From positions 1 to 64,000 of the forward strand of contig NZ_NBYK01000002.1 in assembly GCF_002197985.1 (NCBI RefSeq): a stretch of 64,000 bases of DNA, read 5' to 3'. The translations under genes were made by a program, and so were the position numbers. The DNA comes from Halopseudomonas aestusnigri. GTDB lineage: Bacteria; Pseudomonadota; Gammaproteobacteria; Pseudomonadales; Pseudomonadaceae. Each line of letters starts with the position of its first letter. Position 1 is the stretch's first letter. The notes under the pieces are model-generated. The model saw only the letters and a program-made list of their open reading frames with translations, was not told the DNA's origin and ran no database searches. This document shows, piece by piece, positions 17,021-24,974 of this stretch.

Positions 17021-18831
17021 GCCGCCACCCCCTGCATCAGCTGCTGATCGTGCTCGTTGGCTTTCACCAGCGCGGCCATGGGGTAGGGGCTGACGCTGTT
17101 GCCGACCATCTTCACCTGGTCCGACTTGCTGAAGGTGCGTCCGTCGTGGCCGCGGTCGATGATGTAGTTGCTGGGCATGCCTTGGCAGCCGTATAGCTCG
17201 CGGGGCTGGAGCATGCGCAGGCCGATATCGATGATGACGTAGGGCGTGCCCTGGTACACCACGGTTACTAGCGCGAGCCGGTCTTTGGTGGTGATGGTGG
17301 GCAGCGGGGCGTCAGCAGCTGAGAGGTTGTCGGTGCCGTAGTAGCTCATGAGGAACGCTGCAACGCGCAGGGCTTTCTCTTCGATCACCTCGGGGGAGAG
17401 GGTACATTCAACCAGGGCGTGATGCTCCGCGCCGGCGGTGATGGCTGGCAGTGGTGCCGTTGCCGGTTGGCCGGTGCAGTTACGGCGCAGGGTGACCAAG
17501 TTGGCGGTGACCAGCTGCTGCTGGCTGGCTTTGCCGACGATGGTGCTGGCTGGCCGGGTGATCGGGTGGCCGGGGGTGGTGTTGTAGCCGCCGTTCATTT
17601 GGGCCATGAAGGCGCAGGCGATTGCCCGGTGATTCTCGGTCAAGATCGCACCGAGTGGTTTGCCGCCGTCTGTGGGCTTGCCGGAGTATGCTGGCCCGCC
17701 AACGCCAACCAGCACTGGCGACGCAACCATTAGCTCACCCCGGTTGGCGCAGGTGATGACTGGCAGTGGCTGCCGAGCGTCTTGCACCCGGTCTGACCCT
17801 TGATGGGTTGCCGGTGCAATGACAGCAGAGGTCAGCGCAAACGCCCCGCCCTTGGGTTGGCCGGTGATAGTGCGCAGCGGTTCGTCGACGGGGTGTACGC
17901 GGTCGCTGCTCCAGTTGGCAATCGGCACGATGAAGGGCTGCGCAGAGTCGAGCACAAAGCGGCGGATGCCTTTGGCGATGCGGCGCATGGTGGCATCGGC
18001 CAGCGGTCGGGGCCGGTCAAAGATCGACGGGCAGGGCAGGCTGAAGTCGAGGTGGTCCGCTGCTGCTGGCCAGCGCTTTTGGCCGCGCTTGGGCTTCTCG
18101 AAGTGGGTTGGCTCGGGCCAGCAGATCGGCAGGCCGTCGCGGCGGGCGACCAGAAACAGGCGCTCGCGGGTGGTGGCTGCGCCGTAGTCGCAGGCGCGCA
18201 GCAGCTGGTGCTCCACCTGGTACCCAAGCCCGCGCAGGTGCTTAAGGAAGGCGCGCCACGTTTTGCCCTTGCGCTTCGGGTCGGGGATCAGGAACTGGTT
18301 CTGCACCGGTACCCGCTCGCCCGGGTCGGCAACGCGGTTGATGGTCTTGTTTGTGCGGGGGCAGGTGATGCGGTCGAGTGTGACCACGCGCCCGGTGACC
18401 TTGCAGCGCTTAGCTACCAGTGGCCCCCAGTTGCGGATCTGCTTGACGTTTTCCATCGTGATCATTGCCGGCGCCGCCTGGCCTGCCCACATGGCGATAA
18501 CCCACGACAGTGACCGGCTTGCGGTGCTACGCGGTTGGCCGCCTGCTGCCTGGCTGTGGTGGGTGCAGTCTGGAGAGGCGTGCAGGTGTGCCACTCGGCG
18601 CCCGCCGGTGACCTCGTGCGGCTTCACTTCGTACACGTCGCACGTGAAGTGCTGGGTGTAGGGGTGATTCACGCGGTGCATGCTGATCGCGTTCTCGTTG
18701 TGGTTGACCGCGATGTCCACCGGCTTGCCGGTCGCCATTTCGGTACCGGTGCTGGCCCCGCCGCCGCCTGCGAACAGATCGATGCGCAGGTCGTTGGCGT
18801 AGTTGAGCTGGTATTGGGTGTGGAGATTCAT
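17017..18831 (-). CDS. DNA (cytosine-5) methyltransferase
   Basis: A 604-residue phage C5-methyltransferase. Motif I is DLFAGGGGAS (18-27), the catalytic cysteine is in the phage-style SPDCTHHS (Cys89, instead of PCQ), motif IV is ITMENVKQI, motif VIII is ATTRERLFLVA, and motif X near the C-terminus is VGNSVSPYP. The long target-recognition region (about 300-520) contains several degenerate repeats ending in P-x-IT (EPLRTITG, QPLPVITC, APLPAITA, APLPTITT). The start at 18831 has GGGAGG and overlaps the previous stop (ATGA). It probably protects phage DNA from host restriction. No cognate nuclease is adjacent. Confidence 0.9.
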   Translation of the reverse strand: MNLHTQYQLNYANDLRIDLFAGGGGASTGTEMATGKPVDIAVNHNENAISMHRVNHPYTQHFTCDVYEVKPHEVTGGRRVAHLHASPDCTHHSQAAGGQPRSTASRSLSWVIAMWAGQAAPAMITMENVKQIRNWGPLVAKRCKVTGRVVTLDRITCPRTNKTINRVADPGERVPVQNQFLIPDPKRKGKTWRAFLKHLRGLGYQVEHQLLRACDYGAATTRERLFLVARRDGLPICWPEPTHFEKPKRGQKRWPAAADHLDFSLPCPSIFDRPRPLADATMRRIAKGIRRFVLDSAQPFIVPIANWSSDRVHPVDEPLRTITGQPKGGAFALTSAVIAPATHQGSDRVQDARQPLPVITCANRGELMVASPVLVGVGGPAYSGKPTDGGKPLGAILTENHRAIACAFMAQMNGGYNTTPGHPITRPASTIVGKASQQQLVTANLVTLRRNCTGQPATAPLPAITAGAEHHALVECTLSPEVIEEKALRVAAFLMSYYGTDNLSAADAPLPTITTKDRLALVTVVYQGTPYVIIDIGLRMLQPRELYGCQGMPSNYIIDRGHDGRTFSKSDQVKMVGNSVSPYPMAALVKANEHDQQLMQGVAA

Positions 18832-19112
18832 GGCTTCGGCCTCCCGCAGTCTGCGCACTGGATGTGGCCGGTGGTGCGGTTGCCGCTCCGAGTCAGGCAG
18901 TAGCCTTTGCACGGTGTGGGCTGTGTCGGTTGCAGCACTGCCCCGTCCTTGCCGTAAAAGTTGGCCTTGTCCAGATACTCGGCGTGCTTATAGATAACGT
19001 CGCAGTCGCACAGCACGCCGCCGTTGGTCACGTTGAAGCTGCATGCGTTGTGGTGATACTCGGGAGATACAGATCGAGCGATCTCCCAGGCGCGGGGGAT
19101 GTCGATGCTCAT
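18828..19112 (-). CDS. Small cysteine-rich phage protein
   Basis: A 94-residue protein with CDCDV in the middle and CKGYCLTRSGNRTTGHIQC plus a final CADCGRPKP at the C-terminus, probably a metal-binding site. Both ends overlap neighbours in ATGA junctions, so it belongs to the leftward operon. I do not recognise the family. Confidence 0.65.
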   Translation of the reverse strand: MSIDIPRAWEIARSVSPEYHHNACSFNVTNGGVLCDCDVIYKHAEYLDKANFYGKDGAVLQPTQPTPCKGYCLTRSGNRTTGHIQCADCGRPKP

Positions 19113-20269
19113 CGCTGCGCCCCTTCGGTCTGCTGCTCCGGCCGCTTCTCGTCCAGGCAGTACAGTTGCAGGAACTCATCCACCACAGAGATATCTCCGG
19201 CGTAGTAACGGTCGGCCATTTCTTCGAGGTGCTTGAGCATCTCGCGTGCGCCGAACTGGAGGCGGCCGCGAACGCGGGCAAGCAAGCCCTGTGCGCTGAT
19301 GCACATGCCCTGGTGTTTGGCTGCGAGTGGCACGGGGGTGGGTGCGTGTTGTGGGGTGCATACATGGCTCATGGCTTCAAGTACGCACACCTGAACCATA
19401 GCGAGCAGCTGAGTAGATCCGCCTTTTGGCATATCGCCATACATGATCTGAATGATTTTTCGCGCCTTATCCAGCGCTATAGCGTCATGGCCCTGCTCCA
19501 CCCGCTCAACAGGTGGGCGCATTATCGACATGATCGCGTCCGCCGCTACCGCCTCCGATTGGCCAGTTGTCGACAGCAGGACATCGATGATGGACTGTCG
19601 AACCGACAAGGATTTCTTGTGAGTTGCTTGCTCAACAGGCGCATGGGCGGGTGGCGTTTCTGCCTGCTCCCCAGTTGCAGCAGCCAGTACGGCCAGTGCC
19701 TGGGTTTGCGTTGGCCAGGTCAGGCGCACTTCGGTACCGGGGGCGGTGAACAGCAGGCAGGCCACCTCCTCTTCATCCGGCCCCAGCATCAAGCAGGGTT
19801 CTACGGTGACGCCGGGTTGCCCGAGGTGGATGGTCTGGCAGAGCGTTGGCGGGGTGGTGTCGGTTGCGCTTGGTTCTGCATGCAGGTTATTTGGCGAGCC
19901 ATACATGCGCGCGACAGCCTCGGCGTGCTGCACTTGCATAGCTGAGAGTGGAGCGTGCTGCTTTATCCCAAGCAGGCGGCGGATAGGCTGGCCAATGGTG
20001 CTTTTGCCGCCTTGGTGGTGATACAGGATCCACAGCAGCATGCCCTCGTACATGCTGAAGCGCTGCGCAAAGGTATCAGGCGCCGCGTTGTTCATCGCTG
20101 CCTGCACATAGTTGGCCGCGTCCAGCAGCTCTTCCAGCAGGTGCTGCAGCCATTCGTTCAGGGTCAGGTCGTCGCGCTCGGTGGTGACGCCGTACTTCTT
20201 GAGGCCGACAAGGGAGCGGTCCAGCAGCAGCTGCCGGTTGCGTTCGACGTTCTGGTCAGGTGACTGCAT
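19109..20269 (-). CDS. MazG-like N-terminal domain protein, phage
   Basis: A 386-residue protein. The first 60 residues (LVGLKKYGVTTERDDL, then EWLQHLLEELLDAANYVQ) match the all-alpha NTP-pyrophosphohydrolase type seen in phage MazG/DUF550 proteins, with the EELLDA acidic motif. The middle (about 125-230) is low in recognisable motifs. The C-terminal helix LARVRGRLQFGAREMLKHLE is of unknown role. It might adjust nucleotide pools during replication; no 2-aminoadenine pathway genes are present, so a MazZ role is not supported. The start is preceded by GAGGGGG. Confidence 0.6.
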   Translation of the reverse strand: MQSPDQNVERNRQLLLDRSLVGLKKYGVTTERDDLTLNEWLQHLLEELLDAANYVQAAMNNAAPDTFAQRFSMYEGMLLWILYHHQGGKSTIGQPIRRLLGIKQHAPLSAMQVQHAEAVARMYGSPNNLHAEPSATDTTPPTLCQTIHLGQPGVTVEPCLMLGPDEEEVACLLFTAPGTEVRLTWPTQTQALAVLAAATGEQAETPPAHAPVEQATHKKSLSVRQSIIDVLLSTTGQSEAVAADAIMSIMRPPVERVEQGHDAIALDKARKIIQIMYGDMPKGGSTQLLAMVQVCVLEAMSHVCTPQHAPTPVPLAAKHQGMCISAQGLLARVRGRLQFGAREMLKHLEEMADRYYAGDISVVDEFLQLYCLDEKRPEQQTEGAQR

Positions 20270-20270
20270 A

Positions 20271-20474
20271 TCACACCCCCTCTGCGCATTCTTCGCGCAT
20301 CAGCTGGATGTCGATGTCCAGCATCTGGTTGCGCAGGTTGTCGATTGTCTTCTGCTGGCGAAAGCGTGCGGCTTCGCCCTTGGGCGGGGTGCGCAGCAGC
20401 AGGGCGATGTTGGCGGCATGGGCGGCGTGTTGCTGCATCAGCTCTTGCCGGGTGCGGATGGCTTGGCCTGTCAT
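20271..20474 (-). CDS. Phage hypothetical protein, 67 residues
   Basis: A small, helical protein (MTGQAIRTRQELMQQHAAHA start). Its ATG overlaps the previous stop (ATGA) and a GAGGGGG sequence at its end serves the next gene. I do not recognise it. Confidence 0.55.
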   Translation of the reverse strand: MTGQAIRTRQELMQQHAAHAANIALLLRTPPKGEAARFRQQKTIDNLRNQMLDIDIQLMREECAEGV

Positions 20475-20965
20475 GCTGCCTCCTGCGTGGCGCGGGCGCG
20501 GGTGAGGTCGTCGACGATGCGGAAGCCGCTGGAGGCGAGGTTTTTGGCCTCGCGTGATTCCTTGAAACTGCCGGTGGCGTGCAGGGCGTTGGCGGCGAGG
20601 TTCAGCTTCTCGGCCATCTTCCCGATGGTGCTGATGTCGCGCTCGCTGAGCGGGGTGAGATTGGCGCGCAGGGCTTGGAGCTCCTGCTCGTGGTTCAGCT
20701 GCTGCTGTTCCAGTGCCTGGGCGTAGTCCGACTTGGTGCGCTCCAGCTGGTTCTTCAGGCTGACTGTCTCGCGGCGTAGGTCGTTGTTGTTGCGGTTTGC
20801 CGAGTTCATGCCTGCGCGCAGCTTGCTGAGTTCGGCTCGGCCCATGCTGCTGCCGCGCTCAAATGCGTCATAGGCCCACCAGCAGGCGATAGCCAGCAGG
20901 ACGATCAGGACGAGGATGGCGGCGCCCAAGTAGTGAATGGCGGTGAGGGTGGTTGGTTCGGTCAT
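20471..20965 (-). CDS. Membrane-anchored coiled-coil phage protein
   Basis: A 164-residue protein with one transmembrane helix near residues 12-32 (GAAILVLIVLLAIACWWAY), then a long coiled-coil region (SKLRAGMNSANRNNNDLRRE and following, about 45-110). I start at ATG 20965, with GGGAG nine bases upstream, rather than the ATG at 21010. Topology suggests an N-in inner membrane protein with a large soluble part. The function is unknown. Confidence 0.6.
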   Translation of the reverse strand: MTEPTTLTAIHYLGAAILVLIVLLAIACWWAYDAFERGSSMGRAELSKLRAGMNSANRNNNDLRRETVSLKNQLERTKSDYAQALEQQQLNHEQELQALRANLTPLSERDISTIGKMAEKLNLAANALHATGSFKESREAKNLASSGFRIVDDLTRARATQEAA

Positions 20966-21034
20966 TGGCTGTGTCTCCCTGCGCCCGGTGCGCAGTGGTA
21001 GGTGCTGCACCGGGCTGGCTGCTGTTGTTGGTGG

Positions 21035-21853
21035 TTACTTGCCGATGGCGAAGGTGCCGACGGTGAGGTCTGCGACTTCGCTCAGCTCGTTCAGTAGTAC
21101 TTGCTTGAACTCCTGCGCCATGTCTTCTTCGTTCTGTTCCTGCATGGCCCAGCGGGGCATCAGCGTTGGCTTCTCGCCGGTGCGGATGCTGATCCGCAGG
21201 ATGAAGGTGCGTGCTGCAAGGCCCTCATACGGCACAGTGGTGAAGTGCAGTTCGGCCGGCTGCTTCTCGGCGTGCTTGGCTTCAATGGAGTCCATCGCAC
21301 TGCGGCTGGTACCGAAGTTGCTCTCGGAGCTGGTGCGCTCTGCCTTCGCAGTGATGGTGATGGTGCGGATCTTCTGTACGGCATCGGCGACTTCCATCTT
21401 CTCGCCGTTGGCGTCGATCACGACCAGGCTGCCGTGCCAGTCCTCCATCCATTCGGCCAGTTTGGTCTGGCCGAGGTGTTCGCCGGCGATCTGCTTCATG
21501 GCCTTGAACGCAGCGGTGGGCTTGAGCTGCAGCAGCGCTTCGTCGTCACCGTGGCCTGGCTCTTCGATGTGGCCGAGATTGAAGATGACATTGCAGGCCA
21601 TGCGCTCTGCGTCTACGAATCCGATGGTGGCGAAGGTTTCTACGCGGTGCTCTTTGACGTACTTGCAGAAGTCGGCGATGGATTTGGTGCGCAGTTGCCC
21701 GCGGAAGCGACTGCGGAACTCTTGCAGATGCTCGATGTTCTTCAGCGAGTAGCTATCAGGAACCAGCAGTGCGGGAGTGAACGACTCCAGCGGCTTGCCG
21801 TAGGCGACGTTGGCGGCGTCTGTGATTTGCTTGAGTGTTTCTGCTGTCAGCAT
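21035..21853 (-). CDS. DUF2303 family protein (YfdQ-like)
   Basis: A 272-residue protein of the DUF2303 family common in early operons of temperate phages of Gram-negatives. Recognisable parts are SLKNIEHLQEFRSRFRG, the FCKYVKEH stretch and VVIDANGEKMEVADAVQKI. The family's function is not established. AAGGAAA lies before the ATG. Confidence 0.8.
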   Translation of the reverse strand: MLTAETLKQITDAANVAYGKPLESFTPALLVPDSYSLKNIEHLQEFRSRFRGQLRTKSIADFCKYVKEHRVETFATIGFVDAERMACNVIFNLGHIEEPGHGDDEALLQLKPTAAFKAMKQIAGEHLGQTKLAEWMEDWHGSLVVIDANGEKMEVADAVQKIRTITITAKAERTSSESNFGTSRSAMDSIEAKHAEKQPAELHFTTVPYEGLAARTFILRISIRTGEKPTLMPRWAMQEQNEEDMAQEFKQVLLNELSEVADLTVGTFAIGK

Positions 21854-21894
21854 TAGGTCTTTCCTTGTGGTAGGTGGATTGGTGCTGCTGGCGG

Positions 21895-22239
21895 TCAGTC
21901 GCGGGCGACGACCGGGGCGTCCTGCTTGGTAAACAGCTGGCCGCTGGGGTTGTCTGCGAACAGCTGCAGGCCGTTGGCAGTGACGAAGAACGGCGTCTCG
22001 GTGGCCGTGTCTTCACGCTTGCTGCCGCGCTTGGTTGGCTCGGTAAAGTCCAGCTTGTGTGCCACTTTCACCTGGTGGCTGTCGCCGATCTGGCTCAGCT
22101 CAAGCGTGAGGGTGACTTTGCCCTTCTTGCCGTGCTCAACGACGCCGGCGGCGACGTGCGACAGGGCCATGCCCATCTGGTTGGCGAGTACGCCGGCGTT
22201 CAAGCTGGCGATGAACTCGCCCGGGTCGGTAGGTTTCAT
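21895..22239 (-). CDS. Phage hypothetical protein, 114 residues
   Basis: A 114-residue protein with an alternating beta-type pattern (KVTLTLELSQIGDSHQVKV) and C-terminal TPFFVTANGLQLFADNP. It directly precedes the DUF2303 gene, a frequent pairing in phages. GAGGAAG precedes the ATG. Function unknown. Confidence 0.65.
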   Translation of the reverse strand: MKPTDPGEFIASLNAGVLANQMGMALSHVAAGVVEHGKKGKVTLTLELSQIGDSHQVKVAHKLDFTEPTKRGSKREDTATETPFFVTANGLQLFADNPSGQLFTKQDAPVVARD

Positions 22240-22268
22240 TGCGGTGCTTCCTCTTTGGTAGGGGGTGA

Positions 22269-22574
22269 TCAGGCTTCGCTGGGCTGGGCTACAGCACGGA
22301 CGAGGGCCATGATTCCGGTTTGAATGTCGGTCTTGCCGATGGCTGCCCAGCGCTCTGGTTCTGCGCGGGAGAAACGAACGAACTCATGCACTGCGGCCTG
22401 CTGGCCATTCTCTGAAGCGATGGCCTTTTTTTGCCGCTGATCGAGTAGGTGATTAGCCAGTTCGGCCTGCAGCTGCAGCAGCTCTGTGCCTTTGGCCTTG
22501 ATGCGGTTCATCAGGTCAACTTCTTCCTGACTCAGCTCGCGGTAGCCGCTGATCTTGCGGTGTTGGTTTTCCAC
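22269..22574 (-). CDS. acb2: Acb2-like anti-CBASS cyclic-nucleotide sponge
   Basis: A 101-residue protein starting at GTG 22574 with GAGG upstream. It has the two conserved halves I associate with the Acb2/Tad1 hairpin family: QHRKISGYRELSQEEVDLMN at the N-terminus and ERWAAIGKTDIQTGIMALVR followed by AVAQP at the C-terminus, with a variable helical middle. Acb2 of Pseudomonas phages and T4 forms hexamers that sequester cyclic di- and trinucleotides made by CBASS cyclases. Some members also bind Thoeris signals. Its place in the early leftward operon suits expression soon after infection. The assignment is from remembered sequence patterns. Confidence 0.75.
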   Translation of the reverse strand: MENQHRKISGYRELSQEEVDLMNRIKAKGTELLQLQAELANHLLDQRQKKAIASENGQQAAVHEFVRFSRAEPERWAAIGKTDIQTGIMALVRAVAQPSEA

Positions 22575-22600
22575 GTGGGTTTCCTCTGGTTGTGTGCCGC

Positions 22601-22849
22601 TTAGGCGGCGTTGGCCCGTTGGAGCTGGGCGTCGAGGTATCGGGCCAGCTCTTCCAGGGTGACGACCAGCGGGCTGCGCTTGGATGCGTGCAGCCGCTGG
22701 AGCGTGATTTGCAGCTCACCGGTATCGATCAGCCGGCGCAGGTGGCGGTCTGTGCGAATGTGCGGGAAGTGCTCGGCGCGCAGTTCGCTCAGGGTGAGAT
22801 ACGGCAGCGTGTAGCGGCGCTGCAGCTGTGCCAGGGTGGCGGTTGTCAT
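22601..22849 (-). CDS. Second PrtN-family-like protein
   Basis: An 82-residue protein with the same layout as the PrtN-like protein at 15.5 kb: an N-terminal YLTLSELRAEHFPHIRTDRH, then RRLIDTGELQITLQRLHASK and the ending PLVVTLEELARYLDAQL. It is probably a small winged-helix DNA-binding regulator. It starts in an ATGA overlap and is more diverged from PrtN than the 15.5-kb copy. Its target is unknown. Confidence 0.65.
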   Translation of the reverse strand: MTTATLAQLQRRYTLPYLTLSELRAEHFPHIRTDRHLRRLIDTGELQITLQRLHASKRSPLVVTLEELARYLDAQLQRANAA

Positions 22850-23226
22850 GCTGCCACCTCTGGCAGGTAGCCCACTGCAAGCAGCTCGCGCAGACCATCT
22901 ACTGTTTTGGCCTGGACCATGTGCATTACATGCTGGCCGTCCATTACGGTGAGTTGCAGCTGCTCCTGGCCGCGCCCTGCAAACCCGACGCTGACGGTGA
23001 GCGGGTGCGGGAAGCGGGCCATGCCAATATGCAGGGCCTCGGCCAGGCGCAGGGCTGTGTTGTCCAGGCGACGCAGGTGCTCCAGTGCTTCATCTGCTGC
23101 GGCTGCGGCCTGCTTGGCATCGACGGCGGTCGGGTGCTTGAGGCGCAGTTGCAGCAGGGCAACGGCACCGGTGATGCGATCGATCAGCGGCTGCGGGTTG
23201 AGCGGGGCTTTGTTGGGGTTGATCAC
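22846..23226 (-). CDS. Phage hypothetical protein, 126 residues
   Basis: A helical N-terminal half (AVDAKQAAAAADEALEHLRR) and a beta-type C-terminal half with FAGRGQEQLQLTVMDGQHVM. ATGA junctions on both sides place it in the leftward operon. I do not recognise a family. Confidence 0.6.
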   Translation of the reverse strand: MINPNKAPLNPQPLIDRITGAVALLQLRLKHPTAVDAKQAAAAADEALEHLRRLDNTALRLAEALHIGMARFPHPLTVSVGFAGRGQEQLQLTVMDGQHVMHMVQAKTVDGLRELLAVGYLPEVAA

Positions 23227-23507
23227 GCTGCCTCCTCGATCTCTACGCCCATCAGGTCGGCGAGCCAGCGCAAACCCTTTTGGGTGACGTAGGTTTGGCC
23301 GTAGATCTGGCCGTTGCCGTTGTTGATCTGCGGGTTGCCGTTGTGGTGCTTGAGCTGAACGCGAAAGCGGCCGCGGTCAACGTCTGACGTGTTGTAGGGC
23401 AGGCAGTGCTGATCAAGGATTTTGCGGGCCTTGAGGTCTGCGGTCAGGCGCTTGAGGCCGGTGTTCAGCAGCTTGGCTGTGGTGGCCAGGTCGTATTCAT
23501 GCGGCAT
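23223..23507 (-). CDS. KilAC-like phage antirepressor domain protein
   Basis: A 94-residue protein resembling the C-terminal DNA-binding domain of phage antirepressors: TTAKLLNTGLKRLTADLKAR, a middle CLPYNTSDVDRGRFRVQ, and the ending YVTQKGLRWLADLMGV, comparable to the VTxKGxxWL ending of KilAC. It could modulate the repressor or bind DNA. The match is moderate. Confidence 0.5.
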   Translation of the reverse strand: MPHEYDLATTAKLLNTGLKRLTADLKARKILDQHCLPYNTSDVDRGRFRVQLKHHNGNPQINNGNGQIYGQTYVTQKGLRWLADLMGVEIEEAA

Positions 23508-23751
23508 GGGTGGGCTCCTGTGCTGCTGCGCGGGCCTTTCTGGCGTAGGAGGCGGCGTTTAGGTTCAGCTTGCCGAGACGGATTCGCTCCGCAAAGCTAA
23601 TCAAACCCAACGAATAGGCGAGGCTGATCATGCCTAAAGCTACGCCGAAGTATTCACTGGAGATTGGTTCCTTATCCGATGCGTAGCGCGCGTCATTCAG
23701 TGATTGGAGGATGCCGCCCACGGCGATGTCTCGCTGTTCTTCCCGGCTCAC
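23497..23751 (-). CDS. Phage hypothetical protein, 84 residues
   Basis: I start this at GTG 23751, which forms a GTGA overlap with the upstream stop and has GGAG nine bases before it; an ATG 14 codons upstream is less likely. The middle is mildly hydrophobic (YFGVALGMISLAYSLGLISF), perhaps one membrane helix, with a basic C-terminus. Function unknown. Confidence 0.5.
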   Translation of the reverse strand: MSREEQRDIAVGGILQSLNDARYASDKEPISSEYFGVALGMISLAYSLGLISFAERIRLGKLNLNAASYARKARAAAQEPTHAA

Positions 23752-24032
23752 GCTGCACGCTCCAGCTGGCCATTGGCGCAGTCGTCGATCCATTTCTCAA
23801 TGCGCGCCACCGGGTTAGTGGCTTCGGCCTGGGGAATGGTCAGGGTGTGCAGCTCGCCGTCTACGCGCAGATGCAGGCGCAGCTGTTTGGCCTCGCGATG
23901 CACCTGCAGGGTGCCGTAGTTCTGCGTGCTGGTGCCGTAGATGCGTGTGTGGGTAAACGCCACGCTGAACGCGCCACCGGCGTTGACCTGGGCGGGCAGT
24001 AGTTTTTTGCTGAGGTCGGTAAGGGTATTCAC
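23748..24032 (-). CDS. Phage hypothetical protein, 94 residues
   Basis: A mixed alpha/beta protein (FTHTRIYGTSTQNYGTLQV, later RLHLRVDGELHTLTIPQ). It overlaps both neighbours by four bases. I do not recognise it. Confidence 0.55.
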   Translation of the reverse strand: MNTLTDLSKKLLPAQVNAGGAFSVAFTHTRIYGTSTQNYGTLQVHREAKQLRLHLRVDGELHTLTIPQAEATNPVARIEKWIDDCANGQLERAA

Positions 24033-24223
24033 GCTGCCGACCCTCCGTCCCAGGGGCCGACGTCATCGACCGGTTGAACAGGGCGCAGGGCGGCGCCGGC
24101 GCGATTGCCACCGATAACGATGGCAAGGCCGGTGCGCTTGATGATGGCTGCGATAGTGGCCGGGCTAGTGGCCGCTGTGGGGTGCAGGTATACCCTGCAG
24201 GTGTTGCTTGGCTGTGTCCGCAT
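24029..24223 (-). CDS. First gene of the leftward operon, 64 residues
   Basis: A 64-residue protein (MRTQPSNTCRVYLHPTAATS) that begins directly after a perfect 11-bp hairpin in the leader and has no Shine-Dalgarno sequence. The middle (PATIAAIIKRTGLAIVIGG) is alpha/beta. It is the first gene after PL. Function unknown. Confidence 0.5.
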   Translation of the reverse strand: MRTQPSNTCRVYLHPTAATSPATIAAIIKRTGLAIVIGGNRAGAALRPVQPVDDVGPWDGGSAA

Positions 24224-24258
24224 TGTGTTGAACCTGTGTGGTAGGTGGGTTCAACACA
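24224..24258 (-). promoter_or_regulatory. Leader hairpin abutting the first start codon
   Basis: A perfect 11-bp inverted repeat (TGTGTTGAACC / GGTTCAACACA, 13-nt loop) fills the space between the PL -10 box and the ATG at 24223. It would form in the mRNA with its base touching the start codon, so it may limit translation or protect the 5' end. Confidence 0.55.
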
Positions 24259-24301
24259 AATCTAGTTTACCTTTGGGTAGTTTGCAATACCTGATAGGTA
24301 G
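24259..24301 (-). promoter_or_regulatory. PL promoter with two operators
   Basis: On the minus strand, TTGCAA (24282-24287), a 17-bp spacer and TAGATT (24259-24264). One operator-like palindrome (TTACCTTTGGGTAG, 24267-24280) lies in the spacer and a second (TACCTGATAGGTA, 24288-24300) lies just upstream of -35. They match the half-sites at PR, so the S24 repressor should shut off the leftward operon here. Confidence 0.7.
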
Positions 24302-24319
24302 TTTTTTAGGTTGTTTCGA

Positions 24320-24955
24320 TCAGAGGTCTGATATCTTCCAGCGGGCGCGGCCGCAGATATGCCACTCCTCATCCAGTTTGATCACGCGATCTGGCCAGCT
24401 GTCGTTTAGGGCGTAGAGGTAGTATTCGTCGCCTTCGCGGCGCAGTTGCTTGAAGGTCACGCCGTTGTCTCTGGTGCGCTTTGCCACCACGAAGCAGCCG
24501 GGGGTTGCCTCCAGTGATGGGTCAATAACGACCTTGTCGCCATCAACAAACTTGGGCTCCATGCTGATGCCTTCGATCCGAAGGATGAATGCGTTGGGGC
24601 CAACTGGGCCGGGGGCTTCGATCCACTCTTCGGCGTCGCCTGGGTGGAATTGGTCGAATGCTTCGCAAAAGGTACCTGCCACCACGCTTCCTATCACTGG
24701 TAGCTGCCGTCCGGCTGGGCGACCGTCTGACACGTTCTGATGTTCTGGGAAGTCCAAGGCGCCCTTCGGGATGTTGAATGCCTTTTCGATCTCCCGCGCT
24801 ACCTGCTCCCCGATTTTCTTGTGGGGGTTTCTTCCTGCGAAAGCTGAGACCTGAGCAGGGGATTTGCCAAGCAGCTCGGCAAATTCCTTCAGCTTTAGCT
24901 TGCGCTCTGCCAGCAGGCGCAGGGTGTTTTGGTAGCGAATGTCTTGGACTGTCAT
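24320..24955 (-). CDS. CI-like repressor, S24/LexA-type autoprotease
   Basis: A 211-residue lysogeny repressor. Residues about 8-65 form a helix-turn-helix of the Cro/CI kind (LKEFAELLGKSPAQVSAFAG). The S24 peptidase domain has an Ala-Gly cleavage site in SVVAGTF (93-94), the nucleophile in GISMEPKF (Ser131) and the lysine in GVTFKQL (about Lys169). It should therefore be cleaved with RecA after DNA damage, giving SOS induction. It is flanked on both sides by matching operators (OL at 24267-24300, OR at 24975-25030). Confidence 0.9.
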   Translation of the reverse strand: MTVQDIRYQNTLRLLAERKLKLKEFAELLGKSPAQVSAFAGRNPHKKIGEQVAREIEKAFNIPKGALDFPEHQNVSDGRPAGRQLPVIGSVVAGTFCEAFDQFHPGDAEEWIEAPGPVGPNAFILRIEGISMEPKFVDGDKVVIDPSLEATPGCFVVAKRTRDNGVTFKQLRREGDEYYLYALNDSWPDRVIKLDEEWHICGRARWKISDL

Positions 24956-24974
24956 GGCGTCAGTATCTGGTTAG

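Noticed and set aside
19109-20269. MazZ-type enzyme of a 2-aminoadenine (Z-genome) pathway
   Set aside because: Only a MazG-like N-terminal domain is present; no PurZ-like synthetase or matching polymerase is in the window.
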